From contig MU130673.1 in NCBI GenBank assembly GCA_015039465.1, positions 1-64,000 of the forward strand: a stretch of DNA of 64,000 nt, given 5' to 3'. The notes below the pieces were generated by a model. That model searched no databases, was not told the DNA's origin, and was given only the letters and a program-made list of their open reading frames with translations. Shown in pieces: positions 32,404 through 44,720 of this stretch (positions are counted from its first letter, which is position 1; the number at the start of each line of letters is the position of its first letter). Made by a program: the position numbers and the translations under genes. The stretch is from Phlegmacium glaucopus (lineage: Eukaryota > Basidiomycota > Agaricomycetes > Agaricales > Cortinariaceae).

Positions 32404-35400
32404 TAGGGACTAACACGGATAGATCCGGACCAAATCCGTAACCGAACCGCGGATTTTGCCAAATACGGTTCGGATATGGTTTGGATCAGCACGATCCGGA
32501 TAGATCTGTGAGAATTCTGCACTCAAGAGCTATGTTGGTCAATTCTTATCCGTTTTGCTTGAATCCGGGTGCGTTTGGAAGCTCTTGAACAGGGTTATTC
32601 ATTTATATGCTAATTACAAACAATTGGAGTCTGAGTCTTTGAGAAAATGGAAATATAGTACAAGTTTATTATATATTCATTCAATTTCAAACATCTTCAC
32701 CCATGCGTGACGCCACCATTGCTGCAATATCCAAAAATTTGGGAAATATGGGAGTTTTAGCCCATGAACCAATTGCTACACGTGCCTTGAATGTTTGTGA
32801 GCTCATATTGTGTTGCATGTAATTTACTTGACGACGACCAGTTGAGAATGCACATTCTGCATCAACAGAGGTTGCTGGAAACAAGGAAAAAATTAGAAGG
32901 GCTTCTGGATGGTAGATAAATCTAACCTGGTGCTGAACAATATGCTTGTGCCATTCTTGAAAGGCTAGGTCGACTGTTTTGTAGTTGATACCAATATTTC
33001 ATATATCCTCCTGCTTCTGTAATGAGGTGTGAGGGGACAATACTTTCTGCAAAATATGCCTGAATGGAGTCAAGAGGATATTTGCTGGAGCCAGAAGATG
33101 TGGGAGCAGCCCATTTTGACTTTTCCTAAAATCTAGAGTAAGAATATATTTGAATTTATGGCTTAGAAATTATACTACCTTGGTTGTCTTCTTTATGACT
33201 GGAATCTGGGACTGTGCAGATGCATAAGATTTTGACCATCGGTTTACTACCAGCTTTTTGATCTCCTTTAACCATTCTGATGAAACACGGTCTTTCAGCC
33301 ACTGAAGCTTCTGATCAGGGCACATAACTTGTGTAGAGATGTTAGCAATTAAATTAGATAAGAAAAAAAATAAAAATGCACCAAGTGCGATAACATAGAT
33401 TTCACAATCCCATGTTAAGTCCATATACTTGTTAATTAACAAAACTCCAGCATGAGCAGCAATCCGGATGACTGCAGGTGTTTCACCAGAAGAGGATATG
33501 TCAGAGATGTCATCCTCAGTGTTCTGGACTTGATCCTCAACCACAGCCTGCAAACTCTCCTGAAGATAGAATAACATAGGAAGGGCATCCACAATAAGGG
33601 GAACCTCTGCTTGAGAGAAAAGCAAAGTTAGATCTTTAAAAAGCTATCCAAAAAATTAGAAGAAATTGATAATAAATAAAAGGATGTAAATGCCTTTAAG
33701 ACCTCATGAACATCATCTGCTAATTGCCACTGCTCTTCTGAAAGGCGGTATGGCTGCAACTTGTTGCCAGAAACACCTGTTATAGCCTCAACAACATTTT
33801 TAAAGTGCAAATGTGCAGCAAGGCAATCAAAGTCAGAGTTCCATTGAGTGGGGACACAGCAATCAAGAGCACATTTGCAGTTGTAAGCTCAGGATCCTGG
33901 TCAATAAGCTCCTGGAATCTTTTATTTAGTGTGGATGAGTCATGATGAATACAAAGTGCAAGCCCAGAAACCTAGAGAAGATTAGAACAACACTGGAAAT
34001 ATTTTAAAATGACTATACTGAGGGAAAGAGCTTCAGAGCCATCCGCCTTTCTGCATCAGACATCACTACACCTCTAGCCTCCATTTCATATACTGCAATA
34101 TCTCGAAGAGACTTGACAACTGCATCATCATGGGCTAGCTGACGATCATCCCCTTGAGTATTTTCCTCTGAGTCAATTAAAACTTGCTCAGTTGCAGCAA
34201 AATCATCATCATCATCATCATCTGGTCCCTCCCCAGGATCCACAACCACCTCCACCTCACCAGTGTGATTATCTGCTGGAATTGTGACAGATTTCTTCAC
34301 TTTTGGCTTCTTGAAAAAGAAAGAAATGAAGATCTAGATAGAAATAATTAGTCAACTGCTTAATAATAATAAATCTTGTTACTTTTGCAACAAGATTAAG
34401 TATATGGGTCAAACATCGCAGTCGTGCATCCATACCCTGGAATGTAGGAATATAGTCAGGTAGCAACTCTGCGAGTTTGTTGCAATTACTAGCGTTATCC
34501 ATGCATATACCAAGTAGCTATAAAAATAATGATATAATTATATCTTAGAAGACAACATTATTTTCTTTACCTGTTGATCAAGACCAAACCGTTTCAAGCA
34601 ATCAGCTGTAACAGTGGCCAGATACCGTCCATCATGTTTTTGGGTTAAGCTATAAAAAGAAGTGAGGAATGAAGGAAATCATGATATTTTATAAATCATA
34701 ACACACCAAATGAATTCTAGAATTGCTCGGTGAATTACTCCCTGGTCAAACCAGACAACCACAAGACCAAGGTATGAGGAAATGAGTGGGGAAGTCCATC
34801 CATCAAGAGCAAGGTGAATAGTACTATTCAGTTGCTGTATTCAATGTATAAGCAATTTTTTAATTTTACAATAAAAATAACACACCAAAAAATAATTCTT
34901 CACCACAATTGAAGCCTGCTCATAGATGTAAAGCAAATCCCGTTGAACTGTCATTGGATGTGGAATCTTAGTCCCAGGCTGTAGCATTTCAACCTCAAGC
35001 TTATAGTCATCGTCAAGGACAGAGTTGATTGGACGAGCATTTTTTGCACAGCACAGGGCAATAAGCGCACGGTGAGCTGGCTCAGAGTAAGGAATAGTCC
35101 CCGATTCTGGTTTTACACATTCACGGCCTTGCTTCCTCAAACACATATCAATGTCCTTCTGCAGATTGCTTGTTCCATCACCTGTTTTTCCCCGTGAGCG
35201 AGTTCGGACAGATGGATGATGATGGGGATGGGTTTTGCAGGTGAACACCAGGGTCAGAGAAAGGGGTTCACATGTTGGAGTAAAATCACATCGCAGACCA
35301 ATGTTGTAGTGGTCATATACTTCGGATCTCCACAACATTCGTGCTGCATCTTAAAGAATTCATTTATTTATATTTAGTAATAAAGTTTATCAAATATACG

Positions 35401-36002
35401 TACCAACAATCTCTTCATCACTCATCTCCCAGACCTCCAGATCAGTGAGCCGATTGATTGTGGGAGCAGCTTGCCTCTGGCATCGCTTGATGGGTGAGAT
35501 AAGGACTGGAGGAGCAAAGACATCCTCAGTAACAAGCATTCCTACATCTGAATCACTTGAGCCTGGGGATACTGAAGGAAAGCGCTCTCCTGGAGTCTCA
35601 AACTGGAGCTGACGTGCCCAGACCTGTGGCCGTGGGGGTGGAGTAACAGGTGGGTTCAGTGGTACATGATCAGCATGATCAGTAAGGGCTACAGAAGCTG
35701 CAGGCACTACAATAGCAGATTTTCCAGCCTTACGAGACTTAGGAGCAGCCCTAGCAGCCTTGGGAGGCATAACGTCTGACAAGCAGGGGGGAAAGGAAGC
35801 AAAGTCCCAAAACCATGCACAGCAATTGATAAGACTGCAGAATCATGTGTGACAGCGGAAATTGAAAATTAATCTATATTTAGTACTAGCTTATCCGGAT
35901 ATCCGCAGTTTGCTATATTTAGTTATGGATACCTATAAATAGGTATCCGGATAAAACGGTCACGGGTAGCAACCGGATCTTGTCGGTCCATGTTAGTCCC
36001 TA
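32404..36002 (-). mobile_element. hAT transposon 2, apparently autonomous
   Basis: The ends are TAGGGACTAACA and TGTTAGTCCCTA with a perfect 8-bp duplication AATCTGTG (32396-32403, 36003-36010). Subterminal CGGATATCCGGAT-like words (32420-32500, 35890-35975) are candidate transposase sites. The element is 3.6 kb and holds one multi-exon transposase gene on the minus strand, with no nested insertion. Intact termini, exact duplication and an open transposase make it the best candidate for an active transposon here. Confidence 0.93.
32690..35770 (-). CDS. hAT transposase of hAT-2
   Basis: Cut-and-paste transposase read in about ten exons on the minus strand from ATG 35770. Exon 1 (35770-35405) is a Pro/Ala/Lys-rich N-terminus ending EVWEMSDEEIVG. 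A BED-like region follows (RSEVYDHYNIGLRCDF, with Cys/His and GTSNLQKDI), then LALDGWTSPLISSYLG (34830-34710). CMDNASNCNKL with RCLTHILNLVAK lies at 34510-34385, and an Asp-rich acidic loop lies at 34230-34190. VPTQWNSDFDCLAAH lies at 33870-33815 and SKYPLDSIQAYF near 33080. The C-terminal dimerisation block PATSVDAECAFSTGRRQVN with MSSQTFKA and IGSWAK lies at 32880-32740. No in-frame stop was noticed in these blocks. Exact splice sites were not all verified. Confidence 0.85.
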
Positions 36003-36010
36003 AATCTGTG

Positions 36011-36885
36011 ATAAAAAGCCATAAAAATGTGCTGGTATCATCTACTTCTATTTAGCTTGAGTCCTCCTTGGTTTCCAAGTATAAAATGCAACAAAACTCC
36101 ATTGCAGGAGAAGTAGAGGAGGATTGGAGAAAGAAAAGTATCCTTTGTTATCAGACCATGGCATCAGCAAGTTGACAGTCTACTTGTTAACTGTTTCCTG
36201 CTTCCTGATTCATTGAAAAAACTAGTGACAAATCAAAAACTGAAAAGCAAAAAAAAGCTATCTACCTGTGTACAAATCAGTGAGTACAAATCATAATACT
36301 ACATGGTTGATGCAATAGAATACAGATGAATAGCCCCACTTTAGTTGCATGTGATTATTCAACCTTTCAAAAGTTGAGAGCTAGGTGCTATTAACCATGT
36401 GTTCATGAATTTAAAATGTTATGACATCAGGTAGAGTGAAATTTGGATTTGACCACTAGTGCTTACTTTTGTCTGGATACAACCCTGCAGGTATTTTATG
36501 AATAGGTTTGAAGCATGGAGGTGGGCTTGAGTGGATTCTGTTGTAGGTCCCAGTTTATCAAACAAATGAGGAGGCAGGTTATGGAGGCATTGACTTAGTT
36601 ATTTTGACCATATCCCAAAGGCAAGCCAAATGCATGCATCCTTCACAGTATACTCTGCCTTTATAATTAGGCTAAGATTCTTGATGGTAAAGGTGATATG
36701 ACCATTAGATGTTATTGTGTATCCATCAGTATAACAGCCCCTAGTGGCAAATTTCAAGGTGAAAACAATTGCTCCTGCATTTAATAAAAACTTATATTTG
36801 CATGGTAAATTAAATAAGGTAGAGTACAAATATATTCTTTAGTTCCTCAGTATGGATTACTTTACTACTTTGATTGACACTATAC
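36011..36885. other. 3' flank of NB-ARC gene, no gene
   Basis: AT-rich, with a few short frames that have no family resemblance. Confidence 0.4.
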
Positions 36886-39800
36886 TCAGTTTCTTCCCAT
36901 CCTTGTTCTTATATTCACAATTTCAAGTTTCAGCTGCTCTGCTTCAGTTGATCTTCCCATTGTACTGTATGTTCCTGCTAGATTTTGCATGCTTGTGATG
37001 GTGTCTGGATGTTCTGCACCAAGCACCTTTTTCCTCATGTCCATGACTTGATGCTCAAGCTGCTCTACCTCATCCCATCTTCTCTGCTTATGGTATGTGA
37101 GTGCTAGATTTGCCATGCCTATAATGGTGTCTGGATGTTCTGCACCAAGCAACTTCTTCCTCATGTCCATGACTTGAAGCTCAAGCTGCTCTGCCTCATC
37201 CCACCTTCTCTGCCTATGGTATGTTCTTGCTAGATTTGCCATGCTTGTGATGGTGTATGGATGTTCTGCACCAAGCAACTTCTTCCTCATATCCATGACT
37301 TGAAGCTCAAGTTGCTCTGCCTCATTCCACCTTCTCTGCTTATGGTATGTGAGTGCTAGATTTCCCATGCCCATGATGGTGTCTGGATGTTCTGCACCAA
37401 GCAACCTTCTTCCTCATGTCCATGACTTGAAGCTCAAGCTGCTCTGCCTCATTCCACCTTTTCTGTGTATGGTATGTTCTTGCTAGATTTGCCATGCTTG
37501 TGATGGTGTATGGATGTTTTTCACCAAGCAACTTCTTCCTCATGTCCATGACTTGAAGCTGAAGCTGCTCTGCCTCATCCCACCTTCTCTGCTTATGATA
37601 TGTATTTGCTATATTTGCCATGCTTGTGAGAGTGTCTGAATGTTCTGCACCAAGCAGCTTCATCCTTATGTCCATGACTTGAACATCCAGCTGCTCTGCT
37701 TCGTTCAACCTACCCTGCTTATAGTATGTACTTGCTAGGTTTCCCATGCTTGTGATGGTGTGTGGATGTTCTGCACCAAGGAAATTCTTCCTCATGTCCA
37801 TGACTTGAAGCTCAAGCTGCTCTGCCTCATCCCACCTTCTCTGCTTATGGTATGTGAGTGCTAGATTTCCCATGCTTGTGATGGTGTATGGATGTTTTGC
37901 ACCAAGCACCTTCTTCCTCATGTCCGTGACTTGAATATCCAGCTGCTCTGCACTGTCCAAATCCCCATTCTCCCTCATTACTGGTGCAAATTTAGTGTAC
38001 TTATCGTCATAGTACTGCTTGATAAGTCCTGCTTGACTTCCATATAACTCATTTGCCTTGATATGTGAGAAAATTAATTGTCGTAGTGCATAATCCTGAC
38101 TTGTGAATTTCAATGGAATTGCACAGGACAATATTATGCTTCCCATCTCACACATTCTTTGTTGCTCAGACTTCAACATTCTCTCCCTACTCCAGCAGTG
38201 CAGCAGAGGATGAATAGACAATGTTTCAGGTGATTGTCCTCTTTTCATCAAGGAGAAGGAGAGGAGCACACCAATCCCTTGTCCAAAGATGAAGTCATCC
38301 CAGTGACCATCATTGTCCAGGGCAAGCAGAGTATGATCCAAAGAAGTGATTGCCTGGGGTAAATTTTTAGCCACCTCACTATCAATAACATGTTTCCTTG
38401 ATTCCTCTGCAGCAGATTGGAATAAGTCTTTAGAAATATTACTATGATGATAAAAAGCACATATTTGAAGGATTAGGATTGCAGCCTGGGCTGCTTGTGC
38501 ATTTCCAGTAGTGGATTGTCCACTAGCTCTCTTTTCTATCTCTTTGAAAGATAGCTCCCAAGTACCATACACTGTTTTGTCATAATCTGATGCTCCTGTA
38601 AATGTAGCATCTGACATGAGAGTCTGACGATGCAAGGAGAATTGCATCAGATATCTATTGATATCACATTTCCCAGCTTCTATATAAGCACCAGCATGAT
38701 CAACAGCAAGAGGAATGTAGCCAAGTACAGTGACAATCTGTTTAGCAGCCTGTAAATGGCCAGCTGATTGATCCAAACAGCTAGCTTTGAGAAGTAGAGT
38801 TATGGCATCTGCCTCCTCCATTTCATTGATCTCAATGCTGTTCTCAAATGATACAACCCTCCCCATCATTCTGTTCCTACTAGTAATCAGAATATTACCC
38901 CTGTTACCTGGGGGAAAGAACTTGGCAACCACCTCAGGAGGCAGATCATCAGCATTATCATAAACAATCAACCATTCCTCCTGGATAGAAGATATCCACT
39001 GAAGGGCAGACTCCACTGAGCCATCCACACCAGAAGCTTGTGCAGCAGGAATGCTGGATATCCCCTTGAGAGATGTTGTAATACTCTCATAGGAGGAGGC
39101 ATCAACCCAGAACACATGTGAAAAACTAGAGCAAGAAATGAATTCAGTGTTGTGAATGGGTGAAGAGACTTACTTGTCAGACATTTGTTCTATGAATTTG
39201 AGACAGATCTGAGTCTTTCCAATCCCCCCCATCCCCCAGAGGAGACAAGAGCGCCGCAACATCAGTCTACTATTAGCACGATGAACAAAAACCTTTCCAA
39301 GTTTGTTGAGTACAACTTTCTGTCCAGTAAAGAATGGACTAGAGTTTGGTTTCTGAGGGACAGGGATCTTCGTCTGCCGTTCACCTGTGTTGGCGGGGAG
39401 AACATTGACATTATAGTTCTCGCAGATAACCTATACAATTATTGTTAAATCGTTTCCACAGCACACGAAAAGACTTACAAAAGTGCCGCCAGTGATATAT
39501 GGATTCTGGGCATTTGCAAAAAAACCCGAGCCAGAACGCTGAGTCCGCTGATCAGTGATTGTTAGCAAAAGCCGAGAACCCCATGGCTTAAGCAACTCAC
39601 CGGGGGATTTCTTTCTGATTCCGTAGATCCCAAATTAACTTGTGTTATGGTATCGGGCGAGGAGTCTTCTAGATGTGCTACAGAAGCAAGATCATTGATT
39701 GCCCAAGCGGAAGCCGAAGCGGAGAGGTTGAATTCATGGGTAGTCTTATCGACGACAATGATTGAGTACTTCTATGGATGTAATGATGCGAAGTTGAACA

Positions 39801-40006
39801 CTTACAGTAATGCCAGCGGCCTGACTAACTTGAACGCTCGCAGTCGCAGCACTAACGGGAACGGATGCGATGCGATCAGCGGTGCTCGTTACGATTGTCG
39901 AAAGCGCAGTCGATGCTGCAGAGCTTGAACCAAGAGCATCGGTGATGGTCAGAGTTGGACCTTTTAGTTCCTTGGACTTGACAAATTTCTTAAAAATGCG
40001 CTTCAT
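36886..40006 (-). CDS. NB-ARC/TPR STAND protein (NLR-like), with one frameshift
   Basis: Signal-transduction ATPase with tetratricopeptide repeats, a class used by fungi in self/non-self recognition and cell death. Minus-strand exons 40006-39806 (MKRIFKKFVK...), 39744-39601, about 39550-39481, about 39435-39175 and 39130 onward join in frame. The Walker A is GMGGIGKTQ, Walker B region EEWLIVYDNADD, and NB-ARC sensor ILITSRNR. The GLPL-like motif is LGYIPLAVDHAGAY. From 38000 downward come nine near-identical 42-residue kinesin-light-chain-type TPRs, with unit ending QRRWDEAEQLELQVMD. An extra C in the plus strand at 37404-37405 (GCAACCTTC for GCAACTTC) shifts the frame between the fifth and sixth repeats. 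The frame reopens to 36886. It may be an allele truncated after five repeats, or an assembly error. Confidence 0.82.
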
Positions 40007-41235
40007 AGTACGTTGTGGTGTTCGATGCGCAGAGGTCAAGGACCAAGGTGGGAGAGAGACAGAAAGAATGCTGTCGATTACATAAACGAGGTTCTCAAGC
40101 TGTCGTTCCCACCACGATATTTATTCTTTGTCACCAACTTAAAAATACATAATAATTCGCTTCCTTCCCAAAGTGGTGATTCTGTGAATTGATTGTGATA
40201 GGCGCATCCTAAGGTCCGTCCGATGTTGCCCCTATCGCTTTTCTACCCCAACTATCGCCCTTGTAATTTGATGCCATACCGCCGCCAAATGAATTCGAGG
40301 AAAGTGCCTTTGACTCAAGAGTCAAGATTAAGATGGGAAAAGATATGGTTTGTCGACGCAGCTTGAACTTCAGGTTTTTTCCTTGAGCCTGCTGCAGTTG
40401 GAGATATATAACAGAGAAATAATGCGAGAAAGTCTACATCGCAGGAGAAGGAGAGAAATCAAGTACGGCACCTCCCTTTGACATCGGACCAGGTCGAAAG
40501 AAGAGAAACAACTTAATAATTCACCTTCTTCAACGTCTTGGAATGTTTGGCTTCAGCTTCAGGCTTCAGCATCGCCTCCTTCTGCTTCGGTTTAGGTTTG
40601 GACGGGATCTATCCTCTTTGTCAACATCTATCACGTCATCGTCATCCTTCATCGACTTGGATGGTGATTTCAATGATTACGTTCTTAGCAACACGGGACT
40701 AAATATTGGAAACTTGGAATTCATTGGAATGTAGCAGTAATCTCACATTCCCATTAGCTACTGGGGGGGATTCGTGGAGACGGAGGAAGGAGGAAGGAGG
40801 AAGGATGTCGCTGCCACCGTTTCAATTCAAATGATTGACATGTTCGTAGATGGCTGGGTATACACTAATGATACCCAGCTTGGATCCCGTCCCATGCCTT
40901 ATACACCTGGGAGAGTAAGTGTTACAAGGCACCGGCGGTGGGTGAGGCGAGTTTGGTTTGATGAGGAAAGATACAAAAGGGACCGTTGACCTCCTGGTGA
41001 TGCGTGTTGGATGAAAGAGAGAACAAATGTTGAGAGTGGCTGTTCGACTTGGTACCCTTGAACGTGAGAGGTAGACTCAACACCTGTGTTCCGTCGGTCA
41101 TAAAGCACGTCAACTGAAATTCGACATCCCAAATAATAGATACAATCCATTGAATTGTGTGAAAGATATATTCACAAGGCGGATCGAAACAAGATCGGAA
41201 TTGAATTGAATATATCATCAAGCGTCCCCCTCCTT
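40007..41235. other. Non-genic stretch
   Basis: The 5' flank of the NB-ARC gene, then several short frames without family resemblance. The one at 40543-40734 is Ser/Leu/Phe-rich and unsupported. Confidence 0.4.
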
Positions 41236-41783
41236 TCAGTGGTCACAGCTGAGAGGGAAAAGATCATAGAGGGAAAAAAGAAACAAAATATCACGCCTAC
41301 CTAGAATAAGCAGGCCAGCGAGTATGTCCACCTGAAGGACTTGTGACTGGAATATCGACATGGCCACCATAGCTAGGCTAATTATCGTAAACCTCTTCTT
41401 GGTGATATCCACACCTTTAAGTGGAACTGGCAACGGCGGGGGAGAATGGTCTTCGTCCGGTTCACGATCAGGAAGATTGGCTTCTCTAAAGGGCGGAGAC
41501 CGATAAGTCTGCGCAAGGATATCTCATCTTCTTCATCGGGTTGCAAAAAACCTAGCCCAGAGTTTCCTGGTGGGAGGTGGATGGGCTGGAGAGGTGGTGG
41601 AGTAGGCGTATCGAAAGCTATGAGTCGGTCATCCACCTCGCGGGTGGTACTAACCACAGGTTGGTGATGTGAGCCAGATGAGATCGTCCTCCTCCGGTAG
41701 CGGTGTAGGAAGTTGGGTCGGGGGCGAAGGCCTTGGGGACAGCTGAACTTGAACGTTTGATTTTGCTTTGTTATTCCGAGCAT
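41236..41783 (-). CDS. Possible small membrane protein, uncertain
   Basis: Two overlapping minus-strand frames. The upstream frame (41783-41440) is Pro/Arg-rich, with STTREVDDRLIAFDTPTPP and DEEDEISLRRLIG. The downstream frame (41433-41290) has LKGVDITKKRF and a hydrophobic helix around TIISLAMVAMSIF. They overlap by one frame change near 41430, so an intron or frameshift is needed. No family is recognised. Composition conservation of the two halves is the only support. Confidence 0.3.
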
Positions 41784-41916
41784 TATTGTGACGAGAAGAG
41801 CGTGCTGGCATTAATTAAATAAATGAAAGGTCCCTGTTGAAAGTAAAAGGTTAGTAGTATGAAAGCATTTAGGGAAGAAATACATCGAATTTCACATTAA
41901 ATAGCATAGAAACCAT

Positions 41917-42701
41917 CTAAAAATTGTTGCCAATGGCTTTTCGCCGGCGTTCTAAAGGCAGCAAGCACTTGAGGGCCAGCTTTCTATATTCAGTATCCCC
42001 CATTCCTTCGTTAGCGTGCTGGGCGTGCGTTCCTACGGTAACGCACTTCGAGACTTGAGTTTGAGTCGCAGCGTAGCAGCCGAGGATGACAGCGTTGCTC
42101 AGATCCTGAGTGACAGGGACGGGATAGAAGGCAGGGCGGGTACCGGACATAGTAATGCAAGGGATGGTCATGGAATTTAGGAGGGGGAGGCCGCTGTCTC
42201 CTCGCTTCATATTGTTGGACTGAAAGGCTGCGATCGCCTCTGCTACAACCTGTGCCTCTGCGTCAGTCCTGTTGGAGATCGTCTTGTCCTCAACGAGTAC
42301 GAGTAAGACGAGAGTGGGACGGCGCAGAAGGCACTCCGTCTGTGTGGCCCTAGTATCGGCATCACTACAGATGGTGAGAGAGATAACATAGCGCGTCCTG
42401 ACAAGGGTTTTGCACTCGTTGAACCCTAGAAGTCCCAAAGTATAAGCAGCAAAGTCGTCCATAGCACTCTCTTGGGTAGCGTTGGTAACAATATCGAGGT
42501 ATCTAGGTATTCTGCGACGGCTTCGGAGATCCGAGCCAGGTGAAGCGTTGAGGATGGCAGGTCAAGGTGGCCTAGCGACGGGTCTGCACCATGTTGAAAG
42601 AATTGGTTCGGGGTGACGGATGAGATGGTGATGTTGTATGCGAGGAGCTCACTTCTGCTCCAGTCGCTACCCGACTTTGCAGACCGAAGAGCATTGGCCA
42701 T
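41917..42701 (-). pseudogene. Hypothetical protein of a mushroom PD-(D/E)XK-like family, frameshifted
   Basis: Read on the minus strand from ATG 42701 (MANALRSAKSGSDW...). Family-like features are LDIVTNATQESAMDDF, YTLGLLGF, LVLLVLVEDKTI, AEAQVVAEAIAAFQSNN, TIPCITMSGTRPAFYPVPVT and MGDTEYRKLALK. VEDK after hydrophobic strands is a candidate nuclease-fold motif; function is unknown. The two halves are one frame apart at about 42500, where AVAEYL meets RYLDIV inside one exon. A single-base indel is likely. No splice pair was found to rescue it. Confidence 0.55.
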
Positions 42702-43169
42702 GATTGGAATCTGAAAATGAGGTCCAATGATAGATCAGAATCCGGTTGGTGTTGAACACATTGAGCCGCAATCAAAATCACGTCTTGATGGTAATCGATG
42801 AATAGCATCCGTAGTCTTTTGAAATCATCAATACAAATTTTCAGTGGCCGGACTAATGTAGAGACAAAAGCATAAATTTATGCTCAACTAATGAGCTCCT
42901 CAGCTGATGAAAATGCCACCTATGATCCCATCTACGCCTCCAACTATTACAGAACCATTACAACCTTTACCTCTTGATATTCCCAAATCATTTTCAGCAC
43001 ATCACGACGCAGGAAACGAGTGACGTCTAGTAATCGTTTTTTCAGGCTTTTTGCGGGCGAGAGACATAGTAAAAGTGCTAAAGCTGCCAGAGAAGAATGA
43101 AAAGAAGCTTGCACAGCGCGGTGTGACCCACCTGTGACGCCGGCAACTGAAATGTGAAAAACTACAAAA
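42702..43169. other. Non-genic stretch
   Basis: No frame supported. Left flank of the Tc1-like element. Confidence 0.4.
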
Positions 43170-43540
43170 ACAGACAAGGGGAACCGGGCCGTTGTTCGGA
43201 GTCAGCCTGAAGGGCTAAATTTTCTAAAACATATATTTGGGGCCATCTGGGCCATTTCCCAGCCTTGTAAGGTATTGGAAGGGCTCCTGATGTCATCCTG
43301 ACCAGTTTTTGATGATAACATAAATATTTAGCCATTTTCGATGAAGTCGGTGGATCCGATTTTGGCTTTGGTTTACAGCTCTTTTCAGAGTTATACGGAA
43401 TCACAAAAATTTGAAAATGTCATATTGGCCATGTTTGTTACAGAAGCGACAGGACCCCAAAACTGCCCGGGCAGCGGGCCTTGTACCGTGCCCGTCCTCT
43501 CCTGTAACTGTTCGCTCCTTTCCTTCTTCACCACCACAAC

Positions 43541-44615
43541 ATGCCTCGTTACAATGTCTCTCGCGATCTCAAAGAACGTATTCCATACCTCCGCTACGTC
43601 GAAGGATTCAAAGTCAAGGAAATCGAACGGATACTTGGCGTCAAGAAGTCAATGGTTTATCAGACATTGAACTACTACAGAGACTACGGCGTTGCATACA
43701 ACCCTCTGGCTTTCTCCAACCTTCCTTGTGGACGGCCTCGTATCCTCACCAGTATTGACCTTGACCTGATCAAATCTTTGCTTAGCCAAGAGCCGACGAT
43801 GTATCTTGACGAATTGCAGGATGAACTTCTCACGCGCCGCGGGGCTGTTGTCTCCATACCAACTCTTCTTCGGTCACTTTGCCGTCTACATTTCTCGCGG
43901 AAATCTATTTCTATCCATGCACTGGAACGCAATGACCTGGAGCGCTCGATCTACATGAACAAATTTGCTGAAATTGTCTCAGATCCGGCCATGTGCATGT
44001 TTATCGACGAAGCTGCTAGGAACAAGAAGAATCCGTCTCGTAAAATGGGCTGGTCACTAAAGGGGCTACGTGCAGTCCAAAGGCGATGTTTTGTTCGTGG
44101 TCAGAGGTTCTCAATCTTGCCAGTGCTTACTTTGGATGGTATCATTGCCCACGACATACTTCCTGGCTCAGTAACATCTGAATTGTTTGTCAAATTCCTA
44201 TGTGAACACGTTGTACGTCCCACACTTCAAAGTATTCCTCATGTTTTCCACATTATGAAACTCTAGATACCCCTCACAAATCCCTATCCCGGCCCTCGAA
44301 GTGTGTTGATTCTCGATAACTGCAATATCCACCACTCGGAAGCCGTACGCGAGCTGGTCGAAGATGAAGCAGGTCAGTGGTATTTGCTTATCTTTGCAGT
44401 CATTTTACGTATGAGTCGAACAAGGCTGTAAACTTCTCTTTCTCCCGCCTTACTCCCCTGATTTGAACCCGATCGAGCAAGCATTTGCATGCATCAAGGC
44501 CTTTCTCCGTCGAAACTGGAAGGATCAATCACTTTCCGTGATGGATAGGGCTTGTCATCACATTACGTCGGGGATGGCATGGGGTTTTTTCCGTGCTTCA
44601 GGATATGTTGTCTAA
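43541..44615 (+). CDS. Tc1/mariner-type DDE transposase
   Basis: DNA transposase that cuts the element at its TIRs. Exons 43541-44212, 44267-44372 and 44425-44615 join in frame to 322 residues. Introns are GTACGT...CTCTAG and GTCAGT...CAAG. The N-terminal helix-turn-helix is YLRYVEGFKVKEIERILGV, and GRPRILTSIDLD is the linker of a second helix-turn-helix region. The DDE_3 catalytic domain has MFIDEAARN (first Asp), VLILDNCNIHHSEA (second Asp) and PPYSPDLNPIEQAF (Asp-x3-Glu). Without intron 1 the frame would stop at 44264; splicing gives EHV-IPLTNPYPGPRSV, the family pattern. No lesion was seen, so the protein could be active. Confidence 0.88.
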
Positions 44616-44720
44616 TACATAGTAGTCACTTTTATTATGCTGCATTGTTTGTTCTCTAGTTATAAAATTACATGGCAGCTTTCGAGAAATGTGGAACAGG
44701 ACAGAAGAACAAATATTTAT

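Noticed and set aside
39647..40085. Plus-strand frames at the NB-ARC locus
   Set aside because: They are shadows of the first two minus-strand exons, which splice in frame to the NB-ARC domain.
43411..43758. Frame overlapping the start of the Tc1 transposase
   Set aside because: The +1 frame of a gene with clear motifs; it carries no motif itself.
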